Positions 1 to 8,350 are shown, numbered from the stretch's first letter. The stretch is DNA of 64,000 nucleotides from RGIG3102 sp964525015 (GCA_964525015.1 CAZGFY010000002.1:1-64000); one strand, 5' to 3'. Notes: a model not told the origin generated them from the sequence alone. Numbers and translations: made by a program.

Positions 1-4
1 AAAA

Positions 5-41
5 CTGCGTTAAATTCGCCTTATAAAAAGCTTTAACGCAG
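5..41. repeat. 10-bp inverted repeat at the left edge
   Basis: Perfect arms CTGCGTTAAA (5-14) and TTTAACGCAG (32-41) enclose a 17-nt spacer. Read leftward, the stem is followed by a short T run, so it could end a minus-strand gene outside the window. It could equally belong to the broken coding remnant described here. Too little context to decide. Confidence 0.3.
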
Positions 42-151
42 ATAGAGAGCCTATTGGATTATTATTAAACGTGTTCGAATTATGTGAGCAAGGCTATATA
101 AAATCATTAAAAACGACTTATAGAAAAAACTATAAGTCGTTTTCTATTTAG
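14..151 (+). pseudogene. possible remnant of an unrecognised gene
   Basis: This frame stays open for 45 codons between a TAA at 11-13 and a TAG at 149-151. It has no start codon with a ribosome site. The middle looks protein-like (GLLLNVFELCEQGYIKSL). I do not recognise the family. The frame is interrupted upstream and runs through the hairpin at 111-142, so this is at best a decayed gene end, or chance. Confidence 0.2.
111..145 (+). terminator. rho-independent terminator
   Basis: AAACGACTTATAG (111-123) pairs perfectly with CTATAAGTCGTTT (130-142) around a six-A loop and runs into Ts. It separates whatever lies to the left from the sdpR promoter. Confidence 0.75.
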
Positions 152-221
152 ATAAATTTCTAAATAGGTGTTGACATTTATCATTTTAGATGTTATTATG
201 AATTTAGATAGTTATCTAAAT
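144..221 (+). promoter_or_regulatory. sdpRI promoter flanked by two related operators
   Basis: A near-ideal sigma-A promoter: TTGACA (171-176), 17-nt spacer, TATTAT (194-199), with an extended TG at 191-192. Two inverted repeats built from the same half-site bracket it. CTATTTAGA/TCTAAATAG (144-152 and 159-167, 6-nt gap) lies just upstream of the -35. ATTTAGATA/TATCTAAAT (202-210 and 213-221, 2-nt gap) lies just downstream of the -10. The arrangement suggests autorepression by the ArsR-type product of the first gene; the binding itself is inferred. Confidence 0.75.
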
Positions 222-244
222 AGAATTTAAAAGGAGTGAGAAAT

Positions 245-526
245 TTGGGATTTCAGGAAACTTTTAAAGCCCTTTCAGACCCAATAAGAAGAGATATTTT
301 ATTTTTATTAAAGGATAAAAAATTATCTGCTGGCGAAATAGCATCTCATTTTGAGCTAACTGGGGCAACAATATCCCACCATTTAAAAATTTTAAAAAAT
401 GCAGAGCTTATTTTTGAAGAAAAACAAAAAAACTTTATCTATTATCAATTAAATATCAGCGTTTTTGAAGAAGTTATGCTTTGGATAACGCAGATTACAG
501 GAGGAAACGAGAATGAAATTAAATAA
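245..526 (+). CDS. sdpR: SdpR-like ArsR-family autorepressor
   Basis: A 93-residue winged helix-turn-helix protein of the ArsR/SmtB type. The order FKALSDPIRR, AGEIASHFELT, ATISHHLKILKNAELI, NFIYYQLN closely follows Bacillus SdpR, which represses its own operon until released by the membrane immunity protein. No ArsR-type metal-binding cysteine cluster is visible. An upstream GTG at 236 lies inside the AAGGAG ribosome site (231-236), so the TTG at 245 is the likelier start. The last 14 bases overlap sdpI, consistent with translational coupling. Assignment to the family is firm; the SdpR-like mechanism is inferred from the pairing with sdpI. Confidence 0.85.
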   Translation: MGFQETFKALSDPIRRDILFLLKDKKLSAGEIASHFELTGATISHHLKILKNAELIFEEKQKNFIYYQLNISVFEEVMLWITQITGGNENEIK

Positions 527-1130
527 ATGGCAATTTATATTTTCAACCACCCTATGCCTTACCCCCATGTTACTAGGCATATATTTATGGAATGATTTAC
601 CCGATTTAATCCCTTCACATTTTAATTTTAGTGGCGAAGTGAATGATTATCAAAGCAAGGAATTTATGGTTTTTATAATGCCGATTTTACTTTGCTTATT
701 AAATCTATATTTTTTAAATAGATTAAAAAAAGATATTAAATATCTTCCACACATAACTATTTGGTTTATCCCAGTTTTAGTGAATGCTTTAATTCCTATT
801 TCTTATCTAATAGCTATGGATAGTGATATTTCAATTGGGCAAACTGTTTTTACCTGCATAGGGATTTTATTTGTTATTGTGGGAAATTATCTTCCTAAAA
901 CAAGGTATAATTATTATTTTGGAATACGAATTCCCTCAACTTTAAAAAGTGAAGATAACTGGAATTACACTCATAGAATGTCAGGGCCAATTTTTATGAT
1001 ATTCGGACTTATAACAACTCTTTCAGGGCTATTTCAATTTTATCTTTTTAATGGTGTAGCTTTTATATTAACTTTTACAATTCCAATTATTTTATCTCTT
1101 AGATATCAAGCTAAGGCAGAAAGGATTTAA
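513..1130 (+). CDS. sdpI: SdpI-family membrane immunity/signal protein
   Basis: A 205-residue protein with about six hydrophobic segments. The N-terminal part has the DUF1648 pattern (LPDLIPSHFNFSGEVN), and the SdpI signature follows: NYYFGIRIPSTL, then SEDNWNYTHRMSG near residues 140-160. In Bacillus, SdpI protects the cell from the SdpC cannibalism toxin and captures SdpR at the membrane to relieve repression. It starts inside sdpR with AGGAGG upstream. No SdpA, SdpB or SdpC homologue lies in this window, so it may sense a foreign toxin or envelope stress rather than a self-made one. Confidence 0.85.
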   Translation: MKLNKWQFIFSTTLCLTPMLLGIYLWNDLPDLIPSHFNFSGEVNDYQSKEFMVFIMPILLCLLNLYFLNRLKKDIKYLPHITIWFIPVLVNALIPISYLIAMDSDISIGQTVFTCIGILFVIVGNYLPKTRYNYYFGIRIPSTLKSEDNWNYTHRMSGPIFMIFGLITTLSGLFQFYLFNGVAFILTFTIPIILSLRYQAKAERI

Positions 1131-1134
1131 TTTT

Positions 1135-2487
1135 ATGAAAAAGTTTATAGCATTTTTATTATCTTTTAGCATTATTTTATCTGGCTGTTCTTCAAAGGAA
1201 GAAACTAGCAGTATAAGCGAAGATACAAGCAATGATTTTACTGAAGTTAACACCTTACTTTTAGAAGATTATTTTAATCTTGATTTTGAATACACCTATT
1301 CTATTGCCTCCGATAATTTCAAATCTGCTTTATCGATGGAAGATTTAAAATCAGCAATTGTATCTACTTTAGAGCCTTTGGGCTCATGTATAGAGCTTGA
1401 AGAAACGAAAACTAGTAAAAACGGCGATTTAACGGCTATTATTAATTATTTAAAATACGAAAACACTGGCATTCTCATTATTTTCTCTTTTAATGCTGAT
1501 GGCATATTAGAAGGGTATAATATCAATTTTTATCAGCCTGAAACAACAGAAGAAACCACTTTGCCAAATGGAATAATAGAAGAAGATTTCACAGTTGTAA
1601 CTGGTGAATACTCTCTTCCTGCAAAGCTTACTTCTAGCGAAGAAACAGAAAATAAAAGCGTTATCCTACTTGTTCACGGCTCAGGGCCTAACGATATGAA
1701 CGAAACTGTATTTGGAACTAAAATTTTTGAAGATATAGCGTATAGTATGCCTTTAATGGGAGTAGATGTTTTTAGGTATGATAAGCGAACTAATGTTTAT
1801 AAGCAAAATATTTCTCCAAATGGTGATGAATATTTCACTGCCTATGATGAAGTTATCGCTGATGCTTTATCAGCTGCTAAAATTTTAAATGAATTAGGCT
1901 ATGAAAATGTTTATCTTGTAGGTCATAGTCTTGGTGCAATTTTAGGCCCTAGAATAATAAATGAAGATCCTAGCTTATTCGCTGGATTTATCTCACTTGC
2001 TGGCAGCCCAAAAACAATCACTGATATTCTTATAAATCAAAATAATATGATGATATCTGCCCTAGCTAAAGATGAACAAACTTTAGCACAAGCTTTAGTT
2101 GACACTGAAATTGAAAAACTAAAAAATCTTGAAAATTTTAGCGAAGAAGAATTATTATCAACAACTATCTTTCAGCAGCCTGCATACTATGTTAAAGATT
2201 TCAATTCTTATGATACTTTAGCACTTGCTAAAAATCTTGATATACCTATGCTATTTTTGCAAGGCAGTGAAGATTTTCAAGTGACAGTTGAGCACGATTT
2301 TAACGCTTGGCAGGAAGGACTTCAAGGGCATAGTAACGCACAATTTATCTTATATGATGGCTTAACTCACCTATTCACTAAAACGCCTGAAAACCCAACT
2401 AACACTGTTAGTGATTATATGTTTAAAGCTAGTATAGAAAAAGAAGTTGTGGAAGATATGGTAAGTTTTATTAAAGAAAACGAATAA
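1135..2487 (+). CDS. lipoprotein alpha/beta hydrolase with N-terminal DUF3887-like domain
   Basis: A 450-residue predicted lipoprotein: a short signal peptide ends in lipobox LSGC with Cys18. Residues of about 45-130 resemble the DUF3887 domain often found ahead of such hydrolases. The rest is an alpha/beta hydrolase fold: oxyanion region HGSGPND, RYDKR, nucleophile elbow GHSLG with Ser265, acid Asp380 (GSEDF) and His412 (GLTHLF). It is probably an extracytoplasmic, membrane-anchored esterase or acyl hydrolase; the substrate is unknown. It begins five bases after sdpI with no terminator between, so it is probably in the sdpRI operon and under SdpR control. Confidence 0.75.
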   Translation: MKKFIAFLLSFSIILSGCSSKEETSSISEDTSNDFTEVNTLLLEDYFNLDFEYTYSIASDNFKSALSMEDLKSAIVSTLEPLGSCIELEETKTSKNGDLTAIINYLKYENTGILIIFSFNADGILEGYNINFYQPETTEETTLPNGIIEEDFTVVTGEYSLPAKLTSSEETENKSVILLVHGSGPNDMNETVFGTKIFEDIAYSMPLMGVDVFRYDKRTNVYKQNISPNGDEYFTAYDEVIADALSAAKILNELGYENVYLVGHSLGAILGPRIINEDPSLFAGFISLAGSPKTITDILINQNNMMISALAKDEQTLAQALVDTEIEKLKNLENFSEEELLSTTIFQQPAYYVKDFNSYDTLALAKNLDIPMLFLQGSEDFQVTVEHDFNAWQEGLQGHSNAQFILYDGLTHLFTKTPENPTNTVSDYMFKASIEKEVVEDMVSFIKENE

Positions 2488-2494
2488 TAAAAGC

Positions 2495-2550
2495 AAAAGA
2501 CGATTTAATGTGAACACCTTATTGGTATCACTAGATTAAATCGTCTTTTT
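2495..2550. terminator. bidirectional terminator between convergent genes
   Basis: AAAAGACGATTTAAT pairs with ATTAAATCGTCTTTT around a 25-nt loop, flanked by A and T runs. It lies between the lipoprotein hydrolase and the sugar transferase, which converge here. Confidence 0.75.
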
Positions 2551-2575
2551 AATATCTCAATATAATTTTAAGCCA

Positions 2576-3160
2576 CTACTTTCCCTCTTTTATTCCTTTA
2601 GCAGATATAACGCCGAATGCTGTTTTAAAAATAATTTTAATATCATTTATAAAGGAAATTTTTTTAACGTAATCTCCATCATATTTTGCTTTTACTGGAA
2701 TTGGAAGTTCATCTCTGCCCATTACCTGTGCAAGCCCTGTAAGACCTGGGCGAACATCATTTGCTTTATATAAATCTCTTTCTTTAATTAAATCATCTTG
2801 ATTCCATAAAGCAGGGCGAGGGCCTACAACACTCATTTCGCCTTTTAGAATATTTATTATCTGTGGCAGTTCATCAAGGCTAGATTTTCTTAAGAATTTT
2901 CCTATTGGAGTAATTAAATTTTCAGGATTTTGTAAAAGGTGAGTTGGAACGTCTTTTGGGGTATCCGAATACATAGTTCTGAATTTTAAAATATTAAAAT
3001 AAGTTTTGTTTTTTCCTATTCTTTTTTGTGTAAAAAAAATATTTCCTTTTGAATCTAATTTTATTAAAATCGAAATAACTATTAATAAGGGCGAAAAAAC
3101 AATAAGAGCAATAAAACTCAAAAGGATATCTATAATTCTTTTAAATATTAATCTATACAT
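2576..3160 (-). CDS. initiating sugar-phosphate transferase (PglC/EpsL-like)
   Basis: A 194-residue member of the bacterial sugar transferase family (PF02397), the short monotopic form. It transfers a sugar phosphate from a UDP-sugar to undecaprenyl phosphate, the first membrane step of a surface glycan. Visible features are the N-terminal re-entrant hydrophobic helix (residues about 8-35), FFTQKRIGKN, FRTMYSD, the SSLDELPQIIN segment with the Asp-Glu pair, VVGPRPAL and RPGLTGLAQV. It lacks the multi-span N-terminal domain of WbaP-type enzymes. It follows the dehydratase gene by 16 bases, so the two are one operon, the partner probably making its UDP-sugar. Substrate specificity is not visible. 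Confidence 0.85.
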   Translation of the reverse strand: MYRLIFKRIIDILLSFIALIVFSPLLIVISILIKLDSKGNIFFTQKRIGKNKTYFNILKFRTMYSDTPKDVPTHLLQNPENLITPIGKFLRKSSLDELPQIINILKGEMSVVGPRPALWNQDDLIKERDLYKANDVRPGLTGLAQVMGRDELPIPVKAKYDGDYVKKISFINDIKIIFKTAFGVISAKGIKEGK

Positions 3161-3176
3161 TCAAAATTTGTCCTTT

Positions 3177-5051
3177 CTAGTCTGTTTTTTTGCAATTATG
3201 CTTAAATGTTGGAACAATTTCTTTTAAAGAGGATAGCAGCACTTCTCTATTATTAGATAACGCAGCATCTCTTAATTCTAAAAGGCTACTAAAGAATTTT
3301 TCTTCATTTATTTTTAAAGGTGAGCCTATAAAAATCTTTTTATTAAATGTTTTTCTAACGCTCTCTTCATCTTGAAGCAATTCTTCAAATAATTTTTCAC
3401 CCGGGCGAAGACCAGTAAAGATTATATTAATATCCTTATAAGGTATAGCTCCAGACATTTTAATTAAATTTTCTGCAAGAGTTAGTATTTTAACTGGCTC
3501 TCCCATATCTAAAACGAATATCTCACCACTTCTACCTCCCATTGCCCCAGCTTCTAAAACAAGGCTTACTGCTTCTGGTATAGTCATAAAATATCTAACA
3601 ATATCTGGGTGTGTAACAGTGATAGGGCCTCCGTCAGCAAGTTGCTCTTTAAATAAAGGCAAAACTGAACCATTACTTCCTAAAACATTGCCAAAACGAA
3701 CTGCTGTAAATTTTGTATATTTTGCATCTTGGGCAATATTTTGAATTATCATCTCGCAAATTCTTTTAGTTGCACCCATAACATTAGTTGGATTAACTGC
3801 TTTATCTGTTGAAATCAAAACAAATCTTTCAGTCTTATATTTTTCAGCAGCATGTGCACAATTGTAAGTTCCAAAAACATTATTTTTAACTGCCTCTTCC
3901 GGAGCATCTTCCATTAAAGGAACATGTTTATGAGCAGCAGCGTGAAAAATTACATTAGGGCGAAATTCATCAAATAAATCATTTATTTTATTCTCATCTC
4001 GAACTGAGGCTATTCTAACGCTTAAATTTAAACTATCTTTATACTTTCTAATTAATTCTTGCTGAATAGCATAAGCTGAGTTTTCATAAATATCTATTAT
4101 CACAAGTTTTTTTGGCGAAAGAGCAGCTATCTGTCTGCATAATTCACTCCCAATTGAGCCACCTCCACCGGTTACAAAAACAACTTTATCTTTAATTAGT
4201 AAAGTTGATTCCTCAGCTAGAATTATTGGCTCTCTTCCAAGTAAATCCTCAACTTTAACATCTGTAATTCTAGAAGCGATATCTCCACCATCTGAAATAA
4301 GTTTTGAAATATCAGGGAGTGTTCTAATATTACAATTAGTTTGTGTGCATATATCAAGAATTCTTTTTCTTTTTTGCGAATCTAGAGTTGGAATAGCGAT
4401 AAGAATAGTGTTAATATTACACTGCTCAACAAGGGACGGTATATCATCAACAGTGCCTAAAACATCAACGCCAATTATATTCCTTCCTATTTTATCCTTA
4501 TTATCATCAACAGCACAGATTATATTCATTTCCGAAGTTGGATTTTTATGAATTTCGTGTAGTAAAGTTGAAGCTGCATCTCCAGCACCAACAATTAAAA
4601 CACGCTTTGTTTTATATCCTGAATTTGCAATCTTAGTATTTCTATACATTCTATAAGTAAGACGTGTATATAAAGTTAATGATGCTGCAAAAACAGAGGA
4701 AAGTGCATAAACCGAAAGTGGTATTCTTGTTTCGGTAAAAATATAATAAGTTATCACTATAAAAGTTCCAACGGCTAAAAGAGATGCTTTTACACATTTA
4801 AAAAACTCAACAATTTCAGCATATCTCCACAAACTATCATACATTCCAAGCGTTACATAAATTATCCCAAAGCAGGACACAAAAAGAAAACAGCTTGAAA
4901 TCATCAAGCTTAAATACTGCACTAAAGAAGATTCCACTCCACTTAAAAACATCCAGGTGAAAGTATAAGCAATTCCAACTATTAGTATGTCACTTAAAAA
5001 CAGAAAAAACCTTCTGTATTTTGATAAAAATTTAGCTATAAAAACAGGCAT
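3177..5051 (-). CDS. membrane-anchored nucleotide-sugar 4,6-dehydratase (CapD/EpsC-like)
   Basis: A 624-residue protein of the CapD/PglF/EpsC group. Four hydrophobic spans occupy residues of about 1-110. A first Rossmann-like domain follows (VGAGDAAST, around 150), then an extended SDR catalytic domain starting at TGGGGSIGSE (about 294-303). The catalytic stretch STDKAVNPTNVMGATKR carries the Asp-Lys pair and the Met in place of the usual SDR tyrosine, typical of inverting UDP-GlcNAc 4,6-dehydratases. The likely product is a UDP-4-keto-6-deoxy sugar at the inner membrane face. Start ATG has AGGAGG nearby. It is first in an operon with the sugar-phosphate transferase. The exact sugar and glycan are unknown. 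Confidence 0.85.
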   Translation of the reverse strand: MPVFIAKFLSKYRRFFLFLSDILIVGIAYTFTWMFLSGVESSLVQYLSLMISSCFLFVSCFGIIYVTLGMYDSLWRYAEIVEFFKCVKASLLAVGTFIVITYYIFTETRIPLSVYALSSVFAASLTLYTRLTYRMYRNTKIANSGYKTKRVLIVGAGDAASTLLHEIHKNPTSEMNIICAVDDNKDKIGRNIIGVDVLGTVDDIPSLVEQCNINTILIAIPTLDSQKRKRILDICTQTNCNIRTLPDISKLISDGGDIASRITDVKVEDLLGREPIILAEESTLLIKDKVVFVTGGGGSIGSELCRQIAALSPKKLVIIDIYENSAYAIQQELIRKYKDSLNLSVRIASVRDENKINDLFDEFRPNVIFHAAAHKHVPLMEDAPEEAVKNNVFGTYNCAHAAEKYKTERFVLISTDKAVNPTNVMGATKRICEMIIQNIAQDAKYTKFTAVRFGNVLGSNGSVLPLFKEQLADGGPITVTHPDIVRYFMTIPEAVSLVLEAGAMGGRSGEIFVLDMGEPVKILTLAENLIKMSGAIPYKDINIIFTGLRPGEKLFEELLQDEESVRKTFNKKIFIGSPLKINEEKFFSSLLELRDAALSNNREVLLSSLKEIVPTFKHNCKKTD

Positions 5052-5083
5052 TCAAAGCCTCCTACATTTATTTATTCTATCTA

Positions 5084-5112
5084 ATTTTACAATATTTTAG
5101 ATAAATAATCAA
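5084..5112 (-). promoter_or_regulatory. promoter of the glycan operon
   Basis: On the minus strand, TTGATT (5112-5107) and TAAAAT (5089-5084) are 17 bases apart, just past the trpS terminator and 33 bases upstream of the dehydratase start. This makes the two glycan genes independent of trpS. Confidence 0.6.
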
Positions 5113-5130
5113 CACATATATTTTCATAAA

Positions 5131-5166
5131 AAAATCTCGTTTAAATTTAATTTAAATCGAGATTTT
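5131..5166 (-). terminator. trpS terminator
   Basis: AAAATCTCG (5131-5139) and CGAGATTTT (5158-5166) form the base of a stem extended by further AT pairs, 15 bases after the trpS stop. Confidence 0.7.
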
Positions 5167-5180
5167 AATATAATGTTATT

Positions 5181-6164
5181 TTACAAAAGAATTTTCATAG
5201 CTTCTTTAACGCTTCTTGCTGTTTCATTTCCTATTTTATTTGCTTTCTCAGTTCCTGCAAAAAGAATTTCACGAGCTTCTTCTTTGTGATTTTCGTAGTA
5301 GTTTCTTTTTTCTCTAAAAGGGTCTAGCATATTATTTAATTTTTCAGCTAAAACTTTTTTACAAGCAACACAGCCAATAGCAGCATTTCTGCACATTTCG
5401 CAAATATTTTCGTATTCATCTTTATTAAATGTTTTATGATATTTACTAACCATGCAAACGCTAGGCTCACCCTTATCAGTTAGTGCAATTCTATTTGGGT
5501 CTGTTACTGCTGAGCGAACTTTAGTCATAACAGTTTTTGCATCATCTGAAAGATAGATAGCATTACCAAGACTTTTCCCCATTTTAGCATTTCCATCAAG
5601 CCCTGCAAGACGAGGTGTCTCACTTAATAAAGTTTCTGGAACAGTGATTGTTTCTCCGTATAAATCATTAAATCTGCGAACAATTTTCCTTGTTTGCTCC
5701 ATATGTGGAAGTTGGTCTTCGCCAACTGGAACTAAATCAGCATTACAGAATGTGATATCCGCAGTTTGACTAACTGGGTATCCTAAAAATCCGTATGTTA
5801 AATCATCATAGCCATAGTTTTTTGCCTCTGTTTTAATTGTTGGATTATGGCGAAGTGAATTAACTGAAACAAACATTGAATAAAACACAGTTAATTCTGC
5901 AATAGATGGAACAGCAGACTGCTGAACAAAGGTTACATTATTTGGATCAAGCCCTACGGATAGATTATCAAATAAAACCTCATAAATGCTTTCAGTGATA
6001 ATTTCTGGATTTTCAAAATGAGTTGTTAATGCTTGAATATCAGCTAATAAAATTAGTGTTTCGTATTCATTTTGAAGTTTCACCCTGTTTGAAAGCGAGC
6101 CAACATAGTGCCCAAGATGAAGTTTTCCTGTTGTTCTGTCCCCTGTTAAAATTCTTTTTTTCAT
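5181..6164 (-). CDS. trpS: tryptophanyl-tRNA synthetase
   Basis: A 327-residue class I tryptophanyl-tRNA synthetase, normal length for bacterial TrpRS. The HIGH-like motif is in the N-terminal TGKLHLGHYVGS, and the KMSKS equivalent is KMGKS in DGNAKMGKSLGNAI. It charges tRNA-Trp in the cytoplasm. The reading frame extends upstream through the leader RNA, but the ATG at 6164 has AAAGGA at a suitable distance and gives the standard N terminus MKKRILTGDRTTG. A T-box leader directly precedes it, so expression should rise when uncharged tRNA-Trp accumulates. A C-terminal CxxC pair with nearby cysteines (CEMCRN, GCVACKK, around residues 255-275) may bind a metal. Confidence 0.95.
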   Translation of the reverse strand: MKKRILTGDRTTGKLHLGHYVGSLSNRVKLQNEYETLILLADIQALTTHFENPEIITESIYEVLFDNLSVGLDPNNVTFVQQSAVPSIAELTVFYSMFVSVNSLRHNPTIKTEAKNYGYDDLTYGFLGYPVSQTADITFCNADLVPVGEDQLPHMEQTRKIVRRFNDLYGETITVPETLLSETPRLAGLDGNAKMGKSLGNAIYLSDDAKTVMTKVRSAVTDPNRIALTDKGEPSVCMVSKYHKTFNKDEYENICEMCRNAAIGCVACKKVLAEKLNNMLDPFREKRNYYENHKEEAREILFAGTEKANKIGNETARSVKEAMKILL

Positions 6165-6179
6165 ATATATCCATTCCTT

Positions 6180-6452
6180 TCTAATTTTAAAAAAATAAAA
6201 AAGCTCCCATCCAAAAAGGATGGAAGCTATCTTCCAATTTTTATGCCACCTTAAGTGTTTGCGTACCATCATACGCTTTCTATGTAACGGCTAGAATTTC
6301 CCGTCGGCTACTACTAAAGATATGTCTTTTTCGCTCCGCCCTCATAAGCCCATTCAAATTTTTACAAAATATTGCTTTACACCAGCCAGCAACTCTCTAA
6401 AATTTTATATCTAAAATTCTACTACTCTCAATCACAGGTTTTATATTTAGTT
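6180..6452 (-). promoter_or_regulatory. tryptophan T-box leader of trpS
   Basis: Read on the minus strand, this 5' leader has the T-box elements in order: an AGAGAGTTGCTGG motif near 6390, a GGTGTAAAGC K-turn-like stretch, a candidate specifier TGG (6352-6350) in the context GAATGGG, an AGTAGTAG element, CCGTTAC before the antiterminator, and the T-box core AAGGTGGCA. The TGGC (6248-6245) would pair with a GCCA-3' tRNA end, matching the G discriminator of bacterial tRNA-Trp. A strong terminator stem (6202-6212 with 6218-6228) plus a T run precedes the trpS ribosome site. Uncharged tRNA-Trp should favour the antiterminator. The folding was done by eye. Confidence 0.9.
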
Positions 6453-6458
6453 TTTTAT

Positions 6459-6487
6459 ATTATAAAACACTTTTTTAAAAAAATCAA
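6459..6487 (-). promoter_or_regulatory. promoter of the trpS T-box leader
   Basis: TTGATT (6487-6482), 17-base spacer, perfect TATAAT (6464-6459) on the minus strand. It sits between the stop of the upstream carboxypeptidase gene and the leader RNA. Confidence 0.75.
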
Positions 6488-6493
6488 GTGATT

Positions 6494-8191
6494 TTATATA
6501 ACTAAATTTTTCACAGCTACGCCAGACTTTGGATTTGATACTGAAAAGGAAATCTCTGTACCTTTTTTAGCTTTAATTATATAAACTAATTGCTTTGTTA
6601 ATGGCTGATGCTTAAAAGTTACGATATTATCATAGTAATAAGCTGTGTTTATTCCAGAAAAACCTTCTAGATGTCCTGCTTTTGTAAGCTTTTTCCCTGT
6701 TATAATTTCGCCATCAAAATCTAAAGATGCCACTAATTCTTTATCAACTTTTAGATATTTTGCCTCATTAGTAATAAATGTTGGCAGATATCCATTATTA
6801 GAAAATGTTGCAGTTAATTTATAAGTATCGCCTTCAATATTTTCAGCCACTAAGCTATCAACTGATAAGCTAGGGGCAGTTTTTGCCATTCTTAAACAGA
6901 AATTTGTATTTTTCACCATTTCTTGATTTAAAAATTCAGGTGGGCAGTTTTGATATGTGAATTTAAAATCGTATGAGCCAATTTCAACTTCGCCAAGCTC
7001 TGAATGATTAAATTTTGTCCATTCTTTAACTGGCTTTCCACTAGGCAAACTAGCCACATTTTCATCAATCCATTTTAGGCATTTATAAGTGTTTTCTTCC
7101 TTTTCTCTATCTGTAAAAGGCTTACTGCGTGGGAATATATCTTTTATTCCAGCACGATTTTGTAAATCCCAAAGTTCGGCTGTATATGATGGTATTCCTT
7201 GAGTGTGGTATAGCCAATCATCAAATGCACCTGAGGAATAATTAACTGTATCAGTTAAAAATCCATCAAAGATATTAAGGCAAGGATATCCAGTTTCCTC
7301 AGTTGCCATTTCGCCAATTTCTTTAAACATTTTCATATCTCGTGCATCAGCATCTTTTTCAGATTTTGTTCCCGGAGGATAGATATAGCATCCCCCTGTT
7401 GTATGATATGTAATGCCAGAGCAGATATTAGGATGACTTAAAACAAAGTCTGCAACGGCTTTATTTTCAGGATTTGATAAAGGATAATCTCCAGCACCAG
7501 GCTGTCTTGCCTCAGGTGCCCAGCCAAATGGATAGTTTCTATTAAAATCAAGCCCCCATTTATTTTCAGCTGGAAAAACATTCACTCCATCGTAATTTAC
7601 AATAAATCCTTCAGGATAAACATTATAGTATTCACCATCAAAATCGGATGGAGAGCGCTTAATCATCACACGATTATCTAAAGAAGATTCCTTCCAAGCA
7701 CCTGTTTTGGATTTAACTCTCATAATACGAATAACGCCATCACCATCTATATCAGCTGGATGAAGCCCATCGGCAAGTTCTTTAAAAGGATAAGGGCGAT
7801 TAACACTGCGAAGCTTATTATCAGTTGTAAGATAACTTTCAGCACCATCTGGAGAAATACGAGGAATAACATAAACTGTATTATTATCCAGTAAATCTTT
7901 AATACTGCTATCAGTATTATAGTTTTGAAGAAGGGTAACAATTAAATGAAGTGCCGCCATAGAGCCAGTCACTTCGCCAGCGTGGTGATTTCCATCCACA
8001 TAAAATGCTGGTTTAGTTAAATCATCGCCAGTGGAAAAATTAGTGATAGTCATAGCAAAAACATCTCTATTTTCTAGAGTTTTTGTTATTGTGGATAATT
8101 TGGCAAGTTGCTTATAATCTTGTGAAAGTTCTGATAACACGCTTTTGAGTTCATTATACTCATAATAATGGTCGAATAAATATTGTTTCAT
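6494..8191 (-). CDS. M14-family zinc carboxypeptidase
   Basis: A 565-residue M14 metallopeptidase. The zinc motif HxxE appears as GNHHAGE (His70, Glu73), followed by PRISPDG, LDFNRNYPFGW, a third-ligand candidate in GITYHTTGG, and the catalytic glutamate region SYTAELWD. The last 150 residues look like a beta-rich accessory domain. I see no signal peptide from the chosen start, so it is probably cytoplasmic and may trim peptides taken up by the cell. The frame runs 21 codons further upstream, but the ATG at 8191 has AGAAAGGA before it. It has its own promoter and ends just before the trpS promoter. Exact substrate unknown. Confidence 0.85.
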   Translation of the reverse strand: MKQYLFDHYYEYNELKSVLSELSQDYKQLAKLSTITKTLENRDVFAMTITNFSTGDDLTKPAFYVDGNHHAGEVTGSMAALHLIVTLLQNYNTDSSIKDLLDNNTVYVIPRISPDGAESYLTTDNKLRSVNRPYPFKELADGLHPADIDGDGVIRIMRVKSKTGAWKESSLDNRVMIKRSPSDFDGEYYNVYPEGFIVNYDGVNVFPAENKWGLDFNRNYPFGWAPEARQPGAGDYPLSNPENKAVADFVLSHPNICSGITYHTTGGCYIYPPGTKSEKDADARDMKMFKEIGEMATEETGYPCLNIFDGFLTDTVNYSSGAFDDWLYHTQGIPSYTAELWDLQNRAGIKDIFPRSKPFTDREKEENTYKCLKWIDENVASLPSGKPVKEWTKFNHSELGEVEIGSYDFKFTYQNCPPEFLNQEMVKNTNFCLRMAKTAPSLSVDSLVAENIEGDTYKLTATFSNNGYLPTFITNEAKYLKVDKELVASLDFDGEIITGKKLTKAGHLEGFSGINTAYYYDNIVTFKHQPLTKQLVYIIKAKKGTEISFSVSNPKSGVAVKNLVI

Positions 8192-8225
8192 TTTGCTTTT
8201 CCTTTCTAATTGTTTAATATGTATT

Positions 8226-8254
8226 ATTATACTTCTAAATTGAATAAAAATCAA
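8226..8254 (-). promoter_or_regulatory. promoter of the M14 carboxypeptidase
   Basis: TTGATT (8254-8249) and TATAAT (8231-8226) on the minus strand are 17 bases apart, 35 bases before the start codon. Divergent from the GTPase-NYN promoter. Confidence 0.7.
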
Positions 8255-8321
8255 TATAATGTTGTGAATTATTTAATTTTTATAAACAATTATAACTTTT
8301 AACAGTATAAATATAAATTCA

Positions 8322-8350
8322 TTGTATAATATTTCTAAAAATGTTATAAT
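8322..8350 (+). promoter_or_regulatory. promoter of the GTPase-NYN gene
   Basis: TTGTAT (8322-8327), 17-base spacer, TATAAT (8345-8350) with an extended TG at 8342-8343. It lies 48 bases before the GTG start. Confidence 0.6.

Noticed and set aside
3006..3227. Small plus-strand ORF between the glycan genes
   Set aside because: It is antisense to the sugar transferase gene, has no ribosome site, and its composition is that of a shadow frame; the same applies to the other short ORFs antisense to or out of frame with real genes.
5181..6272. Longer trpS starting at 6272
   Set aside because: The extra 36 codons lie within the T-box terminator region and have no ribosome site; the ATG at 6164 gives the standard TrpRS N terminus.
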